Position numbers and translations under genes: made by a program
Assembly (NCBI RefSeq): GCF_002019595.1
Contig: NZ_KV917369.1
Coordinates: 1,140,417-1,204,416 of the forward strand
From: Priestia abyssalis
Lineage (GTDB): Bacteria; Bacillota; Bacilli; Bacillales; Bacillaceae_H
Reading direction: 5' to 3'
DNA: 64,000 nt
The notes under the pieces: model-generated
The model's input: the letters and a program-made list of their open reading frames with translations, nothing else
Told to the model about the DNA's origin: nothing
Database searches by the model: none
Shown: positions 42,025 to 50,766 of the stretch, piece by piece
Position numbering within the stretch: the stretch's first letter is position 1
How the letters are laid out: each line of letters starts with the position of its first letter

Positions 42025-42963
42025 ATGCTGAACATTTACCTAACGGATATAAATGGAAGGCTCCATGAGCAGGAGGAAATTATAAAAGGCTCTTGGATAA
42101 GCATGATTTCACCAACGGAGGAAGAAATACGAAGAGTTGCAGGTCATTTGAATTTACCATTGGATTTTATTAAAGATCCTCTTGATGATGATGAGCGTTC
42201 AAGGATTGAAGAGGAAGACGGGAATGTCTTGATTATTGTGGATTACCCGTCTATATCATACGACAGCAACCAGTCCTCTGTTTATGAAACCATTCCATTC
42301 GGGATGATCATTACTCCAGATTGCTTTGTTACGGTTTGTTTGGAGGATAATCCGATTTTACATCATTTTCTGAATCAAAAAGTCCGCAGCTTTTTTACCT
42401 ACAAAAAGACCCGTTTTGCTTTACAAATTTTAAACGTCATTTCCATGTATTATTTGCGTTACTTAAAGCAAATTAATCGAAAAACAAATGAAATTGAAAA
42501 AGAATTGCATCAATCAATGAAAAACAAAGAGCTATATGCTTTTTTAGCGATTGAAAAAAGTTTAGTTTACTTTACGACTTCATTAAAGTCCAACAAAGTC
42601 GTGTTAGATAAAATCTTACGTCAAAAATATTTACGGATGTATGAAGACGATGAACATTTGCTTGAGGATGTCATTATTGAAATCACGCAGGCTATTGAGA
42701 TGGCCGAAACATACAGCAACATTTTAACTGGAATGATGGACACGTTCGCCTCCATTATTTCCAATAATTTAAACATCGTCATGAAGTTTTTGACATCCAT
42801 TACAATTGTCTTGTCGTTTCCGACGATTGTGGCGAGCTTTTTTGGTATGAATGTCGCTTTACCGCTTGAACATATATCTCATGCTTTTATTATCGTACTT
42901 TGCATAGCATTTGGTTTATCAGGAGCTACCGCTTTTATTTTTTGGAAGAAAAGATATTTTTAA
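42025..42963 (+). CDS. corA: CorA-family magnesium/cobalt transporter
   Basis: The 312-aa protein has a large cytoplasmic N-terminal domain and two C-terminal TM helices, with the signature GMNVALPL at the end of the first (about residue 275). The selectivity motif is intact. It forms pentameric channels for Mg2+ influx. ATG 42025 follows GGAGGAGG. No M-box was recognised in its leader. Confidence 0.92.
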   Translation: MLNIYLTDINGRLHEQEEIIKGSWISMISPTEEEIRRVAGHLNLPLDFIKDPLDDDERSRIEEEDGNVLIIVDYPSISYDSNQSSVYETIPFGMIITPDCFVTVCLEDNPILHHFLNQKVRSFFTYKKTRFALQILNVISMYYLRYLKQINRKTNEIEKELHQSMKNKELYAFLAIEKSLVYFTTSLKSNKVVLDKILRQKYLRMYEDDEHLLEDVIIEITQAIEMAETYSNILTGMMDTFASIISNNLNIVMKFLTSITIVLSFPTIVASFFGMNVALPLEHISHAFIIVLCIAFGLSGATAFIFWKKRYF

Positions 42964-43095
42964 ATCAACACGATTGCTTGAACATCAGAATTTCATGAAC
43001 CTTTATGTATACAAAAAGACAAGTCTTTCTTGTACATGAGGGTCATAAAAATAGATGATACATATTTATATGGAAAGGAATTGAGTAAAAATAGT

Positions 43096-43689
43096 ATGGG
43101 TGAATTAATAAATAATGTATTATTTTGGCTGACTGATTTGGGCTATTTTGGAATTGCGTTAGGCCTGATGATTGAAGTCATACCGAGTGAGATTGTACTT
43201 GCTTATGGAGGATATATGGTGTCTCAAGGAACCGTTACCTTCGTTGGAGCTGTTATAGCCGGAACAATTGGTGGAGTGATCGCTCAGCTGTTTTTATATT
43301 GGGCCGGTTATTATGGCGGACGCCCGTTTCTAGAAAAGTACGGAAAATATGTATTGATTCACAAAAAACATATTGATATGGCAGAAAACTGGTTTGAGCG
43401 ATATGGAACAGGGGTTATTTTTACCGCCCGTTTTATACCGGTTGTTCGTCATGCTATTTCCATTCCAGCAGGAATTGCAAAAATGTCTGCTGTTCGTTTT
43501 ACGATTTTAACGACTTTAGCCGTTATCCCATGGTCTATCTTCTTTCTTATGTTAGGGGTACAGCTAGGCTCTCGCTGGCAAGAAATCGAAACTGTTGCCG
43601 CTGCATATACTCGCCCGATTGCGCTTGCTGCAGCAACTGTCATTTTAGCATATATAGTCGTAAAGGTATGGAAGCGAAAAAAGGGATAA
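43096..43689 (+). CDS. DedA-family membrane protein
   Basis: The protein of about 197 aa has the DedA features: EVIPSEIVLAYGGYM, then FTARFIPVVRHAISIPAGIAKM with the conserved Arg residues. Members act in lipid carrier (undecaprenyl phosphate or phosphatidylethanolamine) translocation. The frame is open from 43030, but homologous sequence begins at MGELINNVLFWL, so I choose ATG 43096. Its ribosome site is weak (AAAGGAA, 15 nt away). Confidence 0.8.
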   Translation: MGELINNVLFWLTDLGYFGIALGLMIEVIPSEIVLAYGGYMVSQGTVTFVGAVIAGTIGGVIAQLFLYWAGYYGGRPFLEKYGKYVLIHKKHIDMAENWFERYGTGVIFTARFIPVVRHAISIPAGIAKMSAVRFTILTTLAVIPWSIFFLMLGVQLGSRWQEIETVAAAYTRPIALAAATVILAYIVVKVWKRKKG

Positions 43690-43692
43690 ACT

Positions 43693-43728
43693 AAAAAAGC
43701 CATGAGGGAGAAACCTCATGGCTTTTTT
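43693..43728. terminator. terminator after the DedA gene
   Basis: AAAAAAGCCATGAGG pairs exactly with CCTCATGGCTTTTTT. Confidence 0.9.
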
Positions 43729-43759
43729 AGTAATAAAGAGATGTTAAAGCGCTTTCGTT

Positions 43760-43781
43760 AAAAAGAAATTGATTTCTTTTT
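43760..43781 (-). terminator. probable terminator of ykvS
   Basis: AAAAAGAAAT pairs with ATTTCTTTTT around TG. On the minus strand it is followed by TTAACG. Confidence 0.45.
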
Positions 43782-43816
43782 AATAAGAGAATCACAATGA
43801 CTCTTCTGCAGTTTGA

Positions 43817-44002
43817 TTAAACATGTTGGGCAATAATCTTATAATTTTTATGATTGACTACCGTACGTTGATTTAACTCAAGTTCATGGTAGTTATCCAT
43901 ATAGGTTAAATCAACAATCACAGAGTTTTCATTTACTTTCTCAACAATACCTTGTAAACCACCTTTAAATTCAATCAAATTTCCAACTTCAGCAATCTTC
44001 AT
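43817..44002 (-). CDS. ykvS: YkvS-family protein (DUF2187)
   Basis: The 61-aa protein opens MKIAEVGNLIEFKGGLQGIV and has VVNHKNYKII near the end, close to B. subtilis YkvS. The fold is a small KOW-like beta barrel by family; the role is unknown. Ribosome site GGAGAGA precedes ATG 44002. It is a single gene converging on dedA. Confidence 0.85.
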   Translation of the reverse strand: MKIAEVGNLIEFKGGLQGIVEKVNENSVIVDLTYMDNYHELELNQRTVVNHKNYKIIAQHV

Positions 44003-44086
44003 ATTCTCTCTCCTTTACCCATAAATCAGAAGTCTCTCTTTACTTTATACGAGAAAAACGGAAAAAGGTTGCACGTAATTTTCCGT

Positions 44087-44134
44087 TTTAAACGAATAAG
44101 AAAATAAAGGCCTTTATTTTCTTATTCGTTTAAA
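44087..44134. repeat. 48-nt loopless perfect palindrome centred on GGCC
   Basis: The left half 44087-44110 (TTTAAACGAATAAG, AAAATAAAGG) is the exact complement of 44111-44134. It has no spacer and a central AGGCCT. It lies upstream of ykvS. Compare 13405-13444 and 46771-46820. Confidence 0.8.
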
Positions 44135-44247
44135 CCATACAAATACTATTGAAAATGTCAAGATTTTCTCTGTTATTTTTGAGACTTCTTGTAAACAGTT
44201 TGCACGAATTTTATAAAATCGTAAAGTGTTTTTTTACAATTTTTTGT

Positions 44248-44298
44248 ATAAGAAAGGCTCAGCAGGTATAAAATTCATACCTGCTGAGCCTTTCTTAT
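44248..44298. repeat. 22-bp perfect hairpin
   Basis: 44248-44269 (ATAAGAAAGGCTCAGCAGGT, AT) pairs exactly with 44277-44298 around AAAATTC. There is no T-run and no adjacent gene end. Confidence 0.7.
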
Positions 44299-44492
44299 GA
44301 AAAATGAGAAGAGAATCAGGAAGTTTAATGATAAATCCTGCTTTATATTTTTTAGTATTCTTCAATCATTTTAGATCCAGAAGCTTTTGAGTGAAATACA
44401 TGACAATCATAGAGGGATTCGTTATTATTTTAATATAAAGGAAACTTACATTGGTAGGGGTTTTCCTTCATCCTCCACCGATGGTTAGTTAG

Positions 44493-44548
44493 GCCCGCAC
44501 GATGCGGGTCACGCAGACGTTGCCGCAGGACGCGGCGATGTTAGTCTG
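44493..44548. repeat. structured repeat RNA motif, third copy
   Basis: CCCGC/GCGGG (44493-44508) precedes CAGAC-GTT-GCCGC-AGGAC-GCGGC-GATGTTA-GTCTG (44514-44548), the same arrangement as at 5757-5787 and 5940-5980 with different but complementary stems. It joins directly to the truncated patatin gene. Confidence 0.5.
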
Positions 44549-44942
44549 TGTTCCTTTTATTGCCCCTATTGTCGAATATAGAGGCAAAAAACTTCTAGAT
44601 GGCGGAATTAGTGATCCAATTCCCATTAAAAAAGCTCAACAAGATGGGATGACAAAAAATGTCGTCGTATTAACGAGAAATGCGGATTATCAAAAGAAGA
44701 AATCCAATATGCTTTGGATCGCAAAGCGTTCCTATAGAGATTATCCGGGACTTTTACAAGCATTAGAGCGTCGTTACAGCACTTATAATGAAACGGTCGC
44801 TTATCTAGAGAAGGAAGAGGAAAAAGGCAATATTTTTATTATTCGTCCAGCACAGCCGCTCTCTGTCGGGAGAATGGAGCGCAATCCGGTTAAACTTGAA
44901 GGCTTATATCAACAAGGATATGAAGAAGCAAAAGCAAAATAG
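44549..44942 (+). pseudogene. 5'-truncated patatin-like phospholipase
   Basis: The frame from VPFIAPIVEYRGKKLLDGGI onward is the C-terminal half of a bacterial patatin, with the catalytic Asp in DGGISD and ending in a helical tail. The N-terminal half with the oxyanion-hole glycines and the GxSxG nucleophile is missing and is replaced by a structured repeat. A frame runs on from an ATG at 44502 through the repeat, but that part is not patatin sequence. It cannot be an active lipase. Confidence 0.8.
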
Positions 44943-45098
44943 GACCAGCTTATTAAATGGTTATCGTAAAGAGAAATAGCTCAATGATTTAAAAAGGGAA
45001 TATAGCCATATTCTTTTTACTCCTCTCTATCATACATAATGAAACTTACAAGTGCTTCATTTCGTATGGAAGATAACAAAATTGAGGGAGTGGCAAAC

Positions 45099-45917
45099 GT
45101 GGAGTCAAAAGAAACCTTACAAGCAGCCTTGAAAGAAATTGAGATGTGGGAGAAGGACCAAAAAAGTCTCTGGTTTTGGGAGAGGATTGGTCGTCTTCCT
45201 TTCAAGCTATTGGACAAAATTACACCGGCTTTTGTTCAAAACAAAATTGGATTACTTCTTGATGAACTTGGAAATTTCATTCAAACCGGCGGACAATATT
45301 TAACACAAGAACGCCTTATATTGAAAAAGTTTGAAGAGTTGGAAGGAAAAACAGAATTGAATTTATCCCATATTGCCGATCTGCCGCTTGCTAAAATGGA
45401 TCAAGTAAGTGAAGAACTGAAGAAAAGCAGGGCGAAAGCAGCGACTATCCAGGGGGCGACGACTGGCTTTGGAGGGATATTTACGTTAGCTATTGATATC
45501 CCCATGATTCTCGGCCTGTCTCTTAAAACATTGCAGGAAATTGCCATTGCGTACGGCTATGATCCTAACCAAAAAGAAGAACGGGTGTTTATTGTCAAAT
45601 GTTTGCAGTTCGTTTCTGCGGATATTGTAGGAAAGAAGGCTATATTAGACGAGTTGTCCAATCATTATGGAAGTGAGAGTCGAACACAAATGGTTTCTCA
45701 GCTCCAAGGATGGCGTGAAGTAGTGGTTACGTATACCGATCAATTTGGCTGGAAAAAATTATTTCAGTTGATCCCGATTGCAGGTATGTTTATCGGGGCC
45801 TTTATGAATAAATCCATGATGCAAGATGTTGCAGAAGCTGGTATAATGCTGTATCGAAAGCGCCGAATTTTAGAGCGTTTAGAACAAAGTGATGAGCAGA
45901 AATCTCTTACTTTGTAA
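45099..45917 (+). CDS. EcsC-family protein
   Basis: The 272-aa protein has the EcsC core, including ATTGFGGIFTLAIDIPMILGLSLKTLQEIA near the middle and IPIAGMFIGAFMNKSMMQDV near the end, with two hydrophobic stretches. EcsC proteins accompany ABC transporter genes ecsAB in some species; here it stands alone and the role is unknown. The start is GTG 45099, 9 nt after GAGGGAG; the open frame from 45039 has no ribosome site. Confidence 0.8.
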   Translation: MESKETLQAALKEIEMWEKDQKSLWFWERIGRLPFKLLDKITPAFVQNKIGLLLDELGNFIQTGGQYLTQERLILKKFEELEGKTELNLSHIADLPLAKMDQVSEELKKSRAKAATIQGATTGFGGIFTLAIDIPMILGLSLKTLQEIAIAYGYDPNQKEERVFIVKCLQFVSADIVGKKAILDELSNHYGSESRTQMVSQLQGWREVVVTYTDQFGWKKLFQLIPIAGMFIGAFMNKSMMQDVAEAGIMLYRKRRILERLEQSDEQKSLTL

Positions 45918-45931
45918 GGGAGGGTATGTCG

Positions 45932-46126
45932 ATGGAAGAACAAAAAGCGATGGAATTGCTGCAACAATTACGAGATAAAGAAGTGAAAGAGCTTCATATT
46001 ACAAAGGATCAATTCTTACCTTTTCGTCAAGTATTAGTGAATCAAAAAGATTTTAAACATTTCCGTGGGATTGCCGGGCATGGTGGAGAAGTTATATACC
46101 ATTATTTAGATGAACCGAGAAGCTGA
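45932..46126 (+). CDS. small conserved Bacillus protein, 64 aa
   Basis: The soluble protein has FLPFRQVLVNQKDFKHFRGI and GGEVIYHYLDEPRS at its end, a pattern I recall from unannotated short Bacillus proteins. ATG 45932 suits the AAGGGAGGG ribosome site; ATG 45926 lies too close to it. It directly follows the EcsC gene (14 bp) and is probably co-transcribed. Confidence 0.7.
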   Translation: MEEQKAMELLQQLRDKEVKELHITKDQFLPFRQVLVNQKDFKHFRGIAGHGGEVIYHYLDEPRS

Positions 46127-46146
46127 GCATCGTGCTCAGCTTTCCT
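46120..46146 (+). terminator. terminator after the small conserved gene
   Basis: AAGCTGAGCA pairs with TGCTCAGCTT around TCG, followed by TCCTT. The next 310 bp hold no gene I can support; CAAAAGC/GCTTTTG near 46210 is a short hairpin. Confidence 0.7.
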
Positions 46147-46456
46147 TCTGGCCCATTTGTTAATTAACAAGGTTAATGTGAGTCTTTTTGAATTGGCTAT
46201 TTTCAAAAGCATTGTTGCTTTTGGAGCGTCTTGTCAAACTCTATTGTGGACTGCATAGATGACCTGCGTACCTGGGAGAAGCAGTTCTTTTTGAAGAAAA
46301 GATGGCATATGCTAAACTACTCTTTAGTTGAACGAGATGAATAATGGTTATTTTGCGAATAGTAGATGATAATTGTTCCAAAACATGATAGATTTAAACT
46401 AGATGACCCAGCTGGGCTATGAAAATGTCATGTGCCTGCATGAGGAGGGATTATGG

Positions 46457-46771
46457 ATGGAAAATCGCACACCTTTTTATTTTGCGGATTACATTTGGAA
46501 AAATGAGCAAGGTCATACGACATACGGTATGCTGCTCGTTAAGCGACCGGATGGCGAGGATGACTTTGATCTCCATACGCTATTAAAAGAAGCATATACA
46601 CAAAATAAGAAAATAGCCATTACGACGGTGTACGATAATCGTGAACAATCCCTAGATGGATATGTAGTTCATATTTCAAAAGAAGAAGATGTGTTTACGT
46701 TTATGGATACTAATGGGGTCAAGCTTGTCATTGACTTCTTTGACGTCGTTGAGATAGATCTTCGAGATTAA
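46457..46771 (+). CDS. hypothetical protein, possibly YolD-like, 104 aa
   Basis: The soluble, mostly beta protein contains KIAITTVYDNREQSLDGYVV, then VFTFMDTNGVKLVIDFFDVV. The alternation of strands and the final dI.eI pattern resemble YolD-like proteins, but the match is weak. ATG 46457 follows GAGGAGGGA. Its stop codon touches a 50-nt palindrome. Confidence 0.5.
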   Translation: MENRTPFYFADYIWKNEQGHTTYGMLLVKRPDGEDDFDLHTLLKEAYTQNKKIAITTVYDNREQSLDGYVVHISKEEDVFTFMDTNGVKLVIDFFDVVEIDLRD

Positions 46772-46820
46772 TTTAACCAAAACTTCCCGGACAGGCCTGT
46801 CCGGGAAGTTTTGGTTAAAT
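46771..46820. repeat. 50-nt loopless perfect palindrome centred on GGCC
   Basis: 25 bases (ATTTAACCAAAACTTCCCGG, ACAGG) are followed directly by their exact complement. The centre is AGGCCT. It begins at the stop codon of the 104-aa gene and may serve as its transcript end, though it has no T-run. Confidence 0.85.
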
Positions 46821-46915
46821 GAGTTCTGGAAAAGAGCGGGCAACCTTATTTTTAGTGAAGAAAAAACTTATAATATTTGAAAGTTACAGCTGTATTGATT
46901 TATCTATAAAAGTAT

Positions 46916-47281
46916 TTATTCCTCAATGAAAATCTCTTTTCCTTCACTTCCTTGACTGCCTGTCAGTACTAGGCCGATATCGGTGTCGGCCTCTTGATTT
47001 TGCACAATCGTGAAGGGAACTTTTGTATCGTTCGCTGTTTTTATATACTTAGATAGAAAGCGGTAATCAAGGTTCCCATTTAAATATAGATGTCCGTTTT
47101 GAACCTTTTCCATTTTTCCCGTTACTTCCGGATAAGGTTTTTCTCTCATTACTTGCCCTTTTTTCAACGCAATCTCAACACGCTCACGCAGGGCTGTTAA
47201 AAAACGGGTTCGTTCTTCCGTCTTTGTTTCCTTTACTCCGTATATGCCTCGTTCTAAATACTCTTCAATATTATCATTCAC
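46916..47281 (-). CDS. yueI: YueI-family protein (DUF1694)
   Basis: The 121-aa protein opens NIEEYLERGIYGVKETKTEE and has FLSKYIKTAND and FTIVQNQEADTDIGLVLTG, matching B. subtilis YueI. The family binds or resembles ribosomal L7Ae folds and has no assigned role. Start ATG 47281 follows AGGAGTGAC. It is a single gene. Confidence 0.85.
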   Translation of the reverse strand: MNDNIEEYLERGIYGVKETKTEERTRFLTALRERVEIALKKGQVMREKPYPEVTGKMEKVQNGHLYLNGNLDYRFLSKYIKTANDTKVPFTIVQNQEADTDIGLVLTGSQGSEGKEIFIEE

Positions 47282-47437
47282 AGCAAGTCACTCCTGATTG
47301 AAAATGTTCTCTACATCTATGTACCCGAAAGAAGAAAAAGCTATACATGATGAAGCAAGAGCACATATAATCCAATGGCAATGGCAAGGATATGAGAAAA
47401 CATGGTCTTTCTTTTAAAGGAAATGTGAGGGGATTTT

Positions 47438-49354
47438 ATGCTTAAAAAAAACGGTTTGGTCTTTTTGGCCATTCTCTTTCTCTCTGGGAGCTTTGGCGGG
47501 ACATCAATTGAAGCGGAAGACAATCAGTACGTTACACACGGTGAGTTTATGAAGCAGCTCCTTACAGCAATGGAAGTTGATTTGCCAAGCGAGGCGGCAG
47601 AGACGTTTAAAGGTACGGATGCCTTCTCTTCCCCTTATATGGAGGCAGCTGCCCGTTTGACTATAATAAAAGGGAGCAATGAGGAGACATTTGCTTCACA
47701 TGAAAAAGTGACGCGTGAACAAGCTTATGCCTATTTGATTCGCTCGTTAAACTTAAAAGGGCCCTTTGATACAAATATATTGAAAGAGTTTGAGGATGGA
47801 CATACCTTGACTTGGTCGAAAGAAGAACTGGCAGAAGCTCTCCGATTAGGGTTGTTAACGGTTTCAAAGAGAAATAAGATTTACCCAAAACAACCTATTA
47901 CTTCCGCAGAATTAACGGGTATGTTAGCCCGCTATAAAGAAAATTTTAAACGAGTGCCTATTTTGCATACAAATGATGTACATGCGCGAATCATGTACAA
48001 TGCCCGAAAAGGAGAATTAGGGTATGCAAAGATATCGAAAGTTGTCAATGAGGTTCGAGGGGCAAATGCCGATACTTTACTATTTGACATAGGCGACACT
48101 TTCCATGGAACGAATTTGGCGATTTTAAACAAAGGGCAAGTCGTAGTGGATGTGATGAATGCCATGAATTATGATGCGATGGTTCCTGGCAACCATGACT
48201 TTAATTATGGGCAGAACCATTTAAAGATATTAAAGTCAAAGGCTCGATTTCCCATTATTAGCGCGAACGTGATAAAAGAAGGAAAAACGATTTTTTTTCC
48301 ATATATTATCAAGCAAGTACAGGGAAAACAAATAGCCTTTATCGGTTTAACGGCTGCCGATACAGCTGTCAAAACCAACCCTGAAGGAATTGAGGGTCTT
48401 CTATTCAAGGATGAAATTCAAACCGTAAAAGAAACGGTTAAGGAATTGAGGGGAAAGGCAGACCATATTGTCTTGCTTTCCCATGCAGGTTCAGCAATGG
48501 ATGAGAGGATTGCGAATGAAGTAAAAGATGTGGATTTAATTTTGGGAGGACATAGCCATAAGTTGATGGAGCGGCCGCAGAAATTTAAATATGCCTATGT
48601 GGCACAAGCTTTTGAATATGGGAAAACAATCGGTCGCACACAGTTGATTTTTCATAATAATACATTAATTGGTATCAATGGATTTTTATATCGTAATCAC
48701 GACTCTAAAACAGAGGATCAAAAAATTGCTGCTGTCATTAAGGAGTATAAAGCCAAAACTGATGTGTTATTAAATGAAGTGGTGGGGAAAGTAAGTTTCG
48801 ATTTAGATGGAGAGCGGGATCATGTAAGAACGAAAGAAACTAATTTGGGGAACTTAATTGCAGATGCTATGAGGGAGGCTGTAAAAACAGATATTGCAAT
48901 TACAAACGGGGGAGGAATCCGCTCAAGTGTGGATAAAGGAAATGTGACACGTGATGATTTGCTAACCGTATTACCATTTAGTGATACACTTGTTAAATTA
49001 TCGTTAACAGGGAAAAGCATTAAGCTTGTATTGGAACATAGTGTAAGCGTGTATCCAGAGGAACACGGGGGATTTTTGCAAGTGTCAGGGCTTTCGTTTA
49101 CATTTGACCCGCTTCAGCCGGCCGGCAAACGTGTAAAAGAAATAAACATTAATGGAAGGCCGCTTAATCCGGATAAGATATATACCGTTGCCGTCAATCG
49201 CTTTACAGCTATTGGAGGAGACGGATATACGATGTTAAAAGGCAGGAAGATTACCCATAATTCGGGACACACACTCAGTAAAATTTTGGCGGATTATATA
49301 AAAAAAGACCCTGTTATTCCAACGGTCGAAGGGCGCATTATGTTATTTGAATAA
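47438..49354 (+). CDS. exported 5'-nucleotidase/metallophosphatase with SLH-like region
   Basis: The 638-aa protein has a signal peptide (cleavage near residue 26), then about 140 residues with two SLH-like repeats (GEFMKQLLTAM, VTREQAYAYLIRSL) that may bind the cell wall. It continues with a metallophosphoesterase (HTNDVHAR near 174, GDTFHG, PGNHDFNYG near 255) and a 5'-nucleotidase C-terminal domain (TNGGGIRSSV, GGDGYTMLKG). It releases nucleosides and phosphate from nucleotides outside the cell. ATG 47438 follows GTGAGGGG. Confidence 0.9.
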   Translation: MLKKNGLVFLAILFLSGSFGGTSIEAEDNQYVTHGEFMKQLLTAMEVDLPSEAAETFKGTDAFSSPYMEAAARLTIIKGSNEETFASHEKVTREQAYAYLIRSLNLKGPFDTNILKEFEDGHTLTWSKEELAEALRLGLLTVSKRNKIYPKQPITSAELTGMLARYKENFKRVPILHTNDVHARIMYNARKGELGYAKISKVVNEVRGANADTLLFDIGDTFHGTNLAILNKGQVVVDVMNAMNYDAMVPGNHDFNYGQNHLKILKSKARFPIISANVIKEGKTIFFPYIIKQVQGKQIAFIGLTAADTAVKTNPEGIEGLLFKDEIQTVKETVKELRGKADHIVLLSHAGSAMDERIANEVKDVDLILGGHSHKLMERPQKFKYAYVAQAFEYGKTIGRTQLIFHNNTLIGINGFLYRNHDSKTEDQKIAAVIKEYKAKTDVLLNEVVGKVSFDLDGERDHVRTKETNLGNLIADAMREAVKTDIAITNGGGIRSSVDKGNVTRDDLLTVLPFSDTLVKLSLTGKSIKLVLEHSVSVYPEEHGGFLQVSGLSFTFDPLQPAGKRVKEININGRPLNPDKIYTVAVNRFTAIGGDGYTMLKGRKITHNSGHTLSKILADYIKKDPVIPTVEGRIMLFE

Positions 49355-49476
49355 TAAATTTTCATGATAAGGTTGATATTTTTATGATTTTAAGGTTTAA
49401 TAAAAAGGTAGACTGTGATGAGATGTTACATTTGATTATTGAAAAAGAAATCCTTTGATTATTTTTTGTGATGATT

Positions 49477-49490
49477 CGTAAGCGCTTTCA
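49477..49490. promoter_or_regulatory. cre-like site without an obvious target
   Basis: Read on the minus strand TGAAAGCGCTTACG, one base from the CcpA consensus. No gene starts nearby. The 49355-49690 stretch holds only a 22-codon frame at 49568 behind GGAGGAG (VFGLSRGECFIKGEFERQTK). Confidence 0.35.
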
Positions 49491-49690
49491 GCATTCGTTT
49501 ACATATTAAATCCATTGTCAGTACGATTTACATTCTTTTTGGACTCTTGGGGAGGAGAACAAAAGGATATGGTTTTTGGTTTATCTAGGGGAGAATGTTT
49601 TATAAAAGGGGAATTTGAACGGCAAACAAAGGGATGACGATAAAAAATAATCAAACTTGTAACATCAGCACATTGCTTGTTCAGCAATAA

Positions 49691-49726
49691 AAAACGATGG
49701 GGAAGGGGACCCCATCGTTTTTTATT
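49691..49726 (+). terminator. strong terminator in the gap before the Gly/Tyr-rich gene
   Basis: AAAACGATGGGG pairs with CCCCATCGTTTT, followed by TTATTTT. No convincing gene ends at it, so a short transcript may arise in 49500-49690. Confidence 0.8.
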
Positions 49727-49900
49727 TTGCTTTCTTCTCGCTGCTCCCTTCGGTATTTTCTTTCTTGAGCAAAAAGATATATTTTTGCGATTATTATATA
49801 GAAATTTCCGCATAAGGAGATATATGCCCACTCCATAACTCCGCGTTTAACATATGTTGCAGTGTAAGATGATTAATAATTAGGAAGGGAGGTAGTTTTC

Positions 49901-50146
49901 ATGCAGCATCCATTCCTTCGAAATCACAATCCAAGAGCATACAGGCTAAGATTTAGACCCGGAAGATTCGGTTATGGACGCCCGTTTTACGGAGGCTTTG
50001 GCCGGCCATTTTATGGAGGCTTTGGCTATGGAGCCCCATTTTTAGGAGGGGTATTGGGAGGATTGTTAGGAAGCGCATTAATTGCTCGTCCTTATTACTA
50101 TCCGCCGTATTATGGTTATCCGCCATACTATTACCCCTATTATTAG
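49901..50146 (+). CDS. small Gly/Tyr/Pro-rich protein
   Basis: The 81-aa protein has two copies of GRPFYGGFG, a hydrophobic glycine-rich stretch (FLGGVLGGLLGSALIA) and a Tyr/Pro tail (PPYYGYPPYYYPYY). The composition resembles small spore-coat or surface proteins of Bacillus, but no named family is recognised. ATG 49901 follows AAGGGAGGTAG. Confidence 0.65.
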   Translation: MQHPFLRNHNPRAYRLRFRPGRFGYGRPFYGGFGRPFYGGFGYGAPFLGGVLGGLLGSALIARPYYYPPYYGYPPYYYPYY

Positions 50147-50156
50147 CTAAAGAAAA

Positions 50157-50190
50157 GCGATGCGCAGGAAACGCATCGCCTTTCTTTTTG
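50157..50190 (+). terminator. terminator of the Gly/Tyr-rich gene
   Basis: GCGATGCG pairs with CGCATCGC, followed by CTTTCTTTTT. Confidence 0.8.
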
Positions 50191-50303
50191 GAGAATAAAT
50201 TGTTAAAGTCCAATGATTTGAGCCGAATGTTAGAAGAGAGCGGTAGATTGATCTTGTATGCGGAATTTGTCCATTAATCCAAAACATTTAATGGTAAAAA
50301 ATG

Positions 50304-50312
50304 TGGTATAAT
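50304..50312 (+). promoter_or_regulatory. extended -10 promoter
   Basis: TGG-TATAAT has the extended -10 TG motif. The -35 region is poor. It would give a leader of about 20 nt for the gene at 50337. Confidence 0.5.
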
Positions 50313-50336
50313 TTAGAAAAAGTAGGTAGGGATGTT

Positions 50337-50531
50337 ATGAAAGTTTGGATTACTTCACTTTATTTATTGTTAATTTTCGGGGGATCGGCATGGAATGTTT
50401 ATCTTTCATGGGAACATCATCTTTTCGTTGAGTTGGTAATTTTTTCCATTTGTGCCCTTTGTTCGTTTCTTTTATTTGCTGCCTGCTGCTTATATGCCTT
50501 TCATTCAATGGATATGTATGAATCTAAATAA
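50337..50531 (+). CDS. small membrane protein with two helices, 64 aa
   Basis: Two hydrophobic segments (ITSLYLLLIFGGSAWNVYL and LVIFSICALCSFLLFAACCL) are joined by a short loop. ATG 50337 suits the ribosome site AGGTAGGG; an upstream in-frame ATG falls in the promoter. No family is recognised. Confidence 0.6.
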   Translation: MKVWITSLYLLLIFGGSAWNVYLSWEHHLFVELVIFSICALCSFLLFAACCLYAFHSMDMYESK

Positions 50532-50766
50532 CCTCATAGTCTTATGTAAACATGTAAGAACAGAATGTTAAAAATACAAAGAATGGCTTAAAAATCCCAG
50601 TTATATTCATATACATAATCAATCCTCTGTTTATTAAAAAAATGTCTAAAGCTGTCAGATGATAATTGTAGAAAAAGGGAGGATTTTAAGGGGAAATGGA
50701 AGAATAAAATGTTTGAATGTTTAGAAAGTATACTAATTTATACAACAAGAGCAGGGGGAGAGAGAG

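Noticed and set aside
43745..43757. TTAAAGCGCTTTCG as a cre site
   Set aside because: It lies between converging genes, not near a start, and differs from the consensus at its ends.
44502..44550. start of the open frame running into the patatin half
   Set aside because: These codons are the structured repeat, not protein; the gene is a truncated remnant.
47341..47406. 20-codon hydrophobic minus-strand frame before the nucleotidase gene
   Set aside because: Weak ribosome site and too short to support.
49499..49831. 110-codon minus-strand frame
   Set aside because: It reads through a strong terminator hairpin and has no ribosome site or domain.
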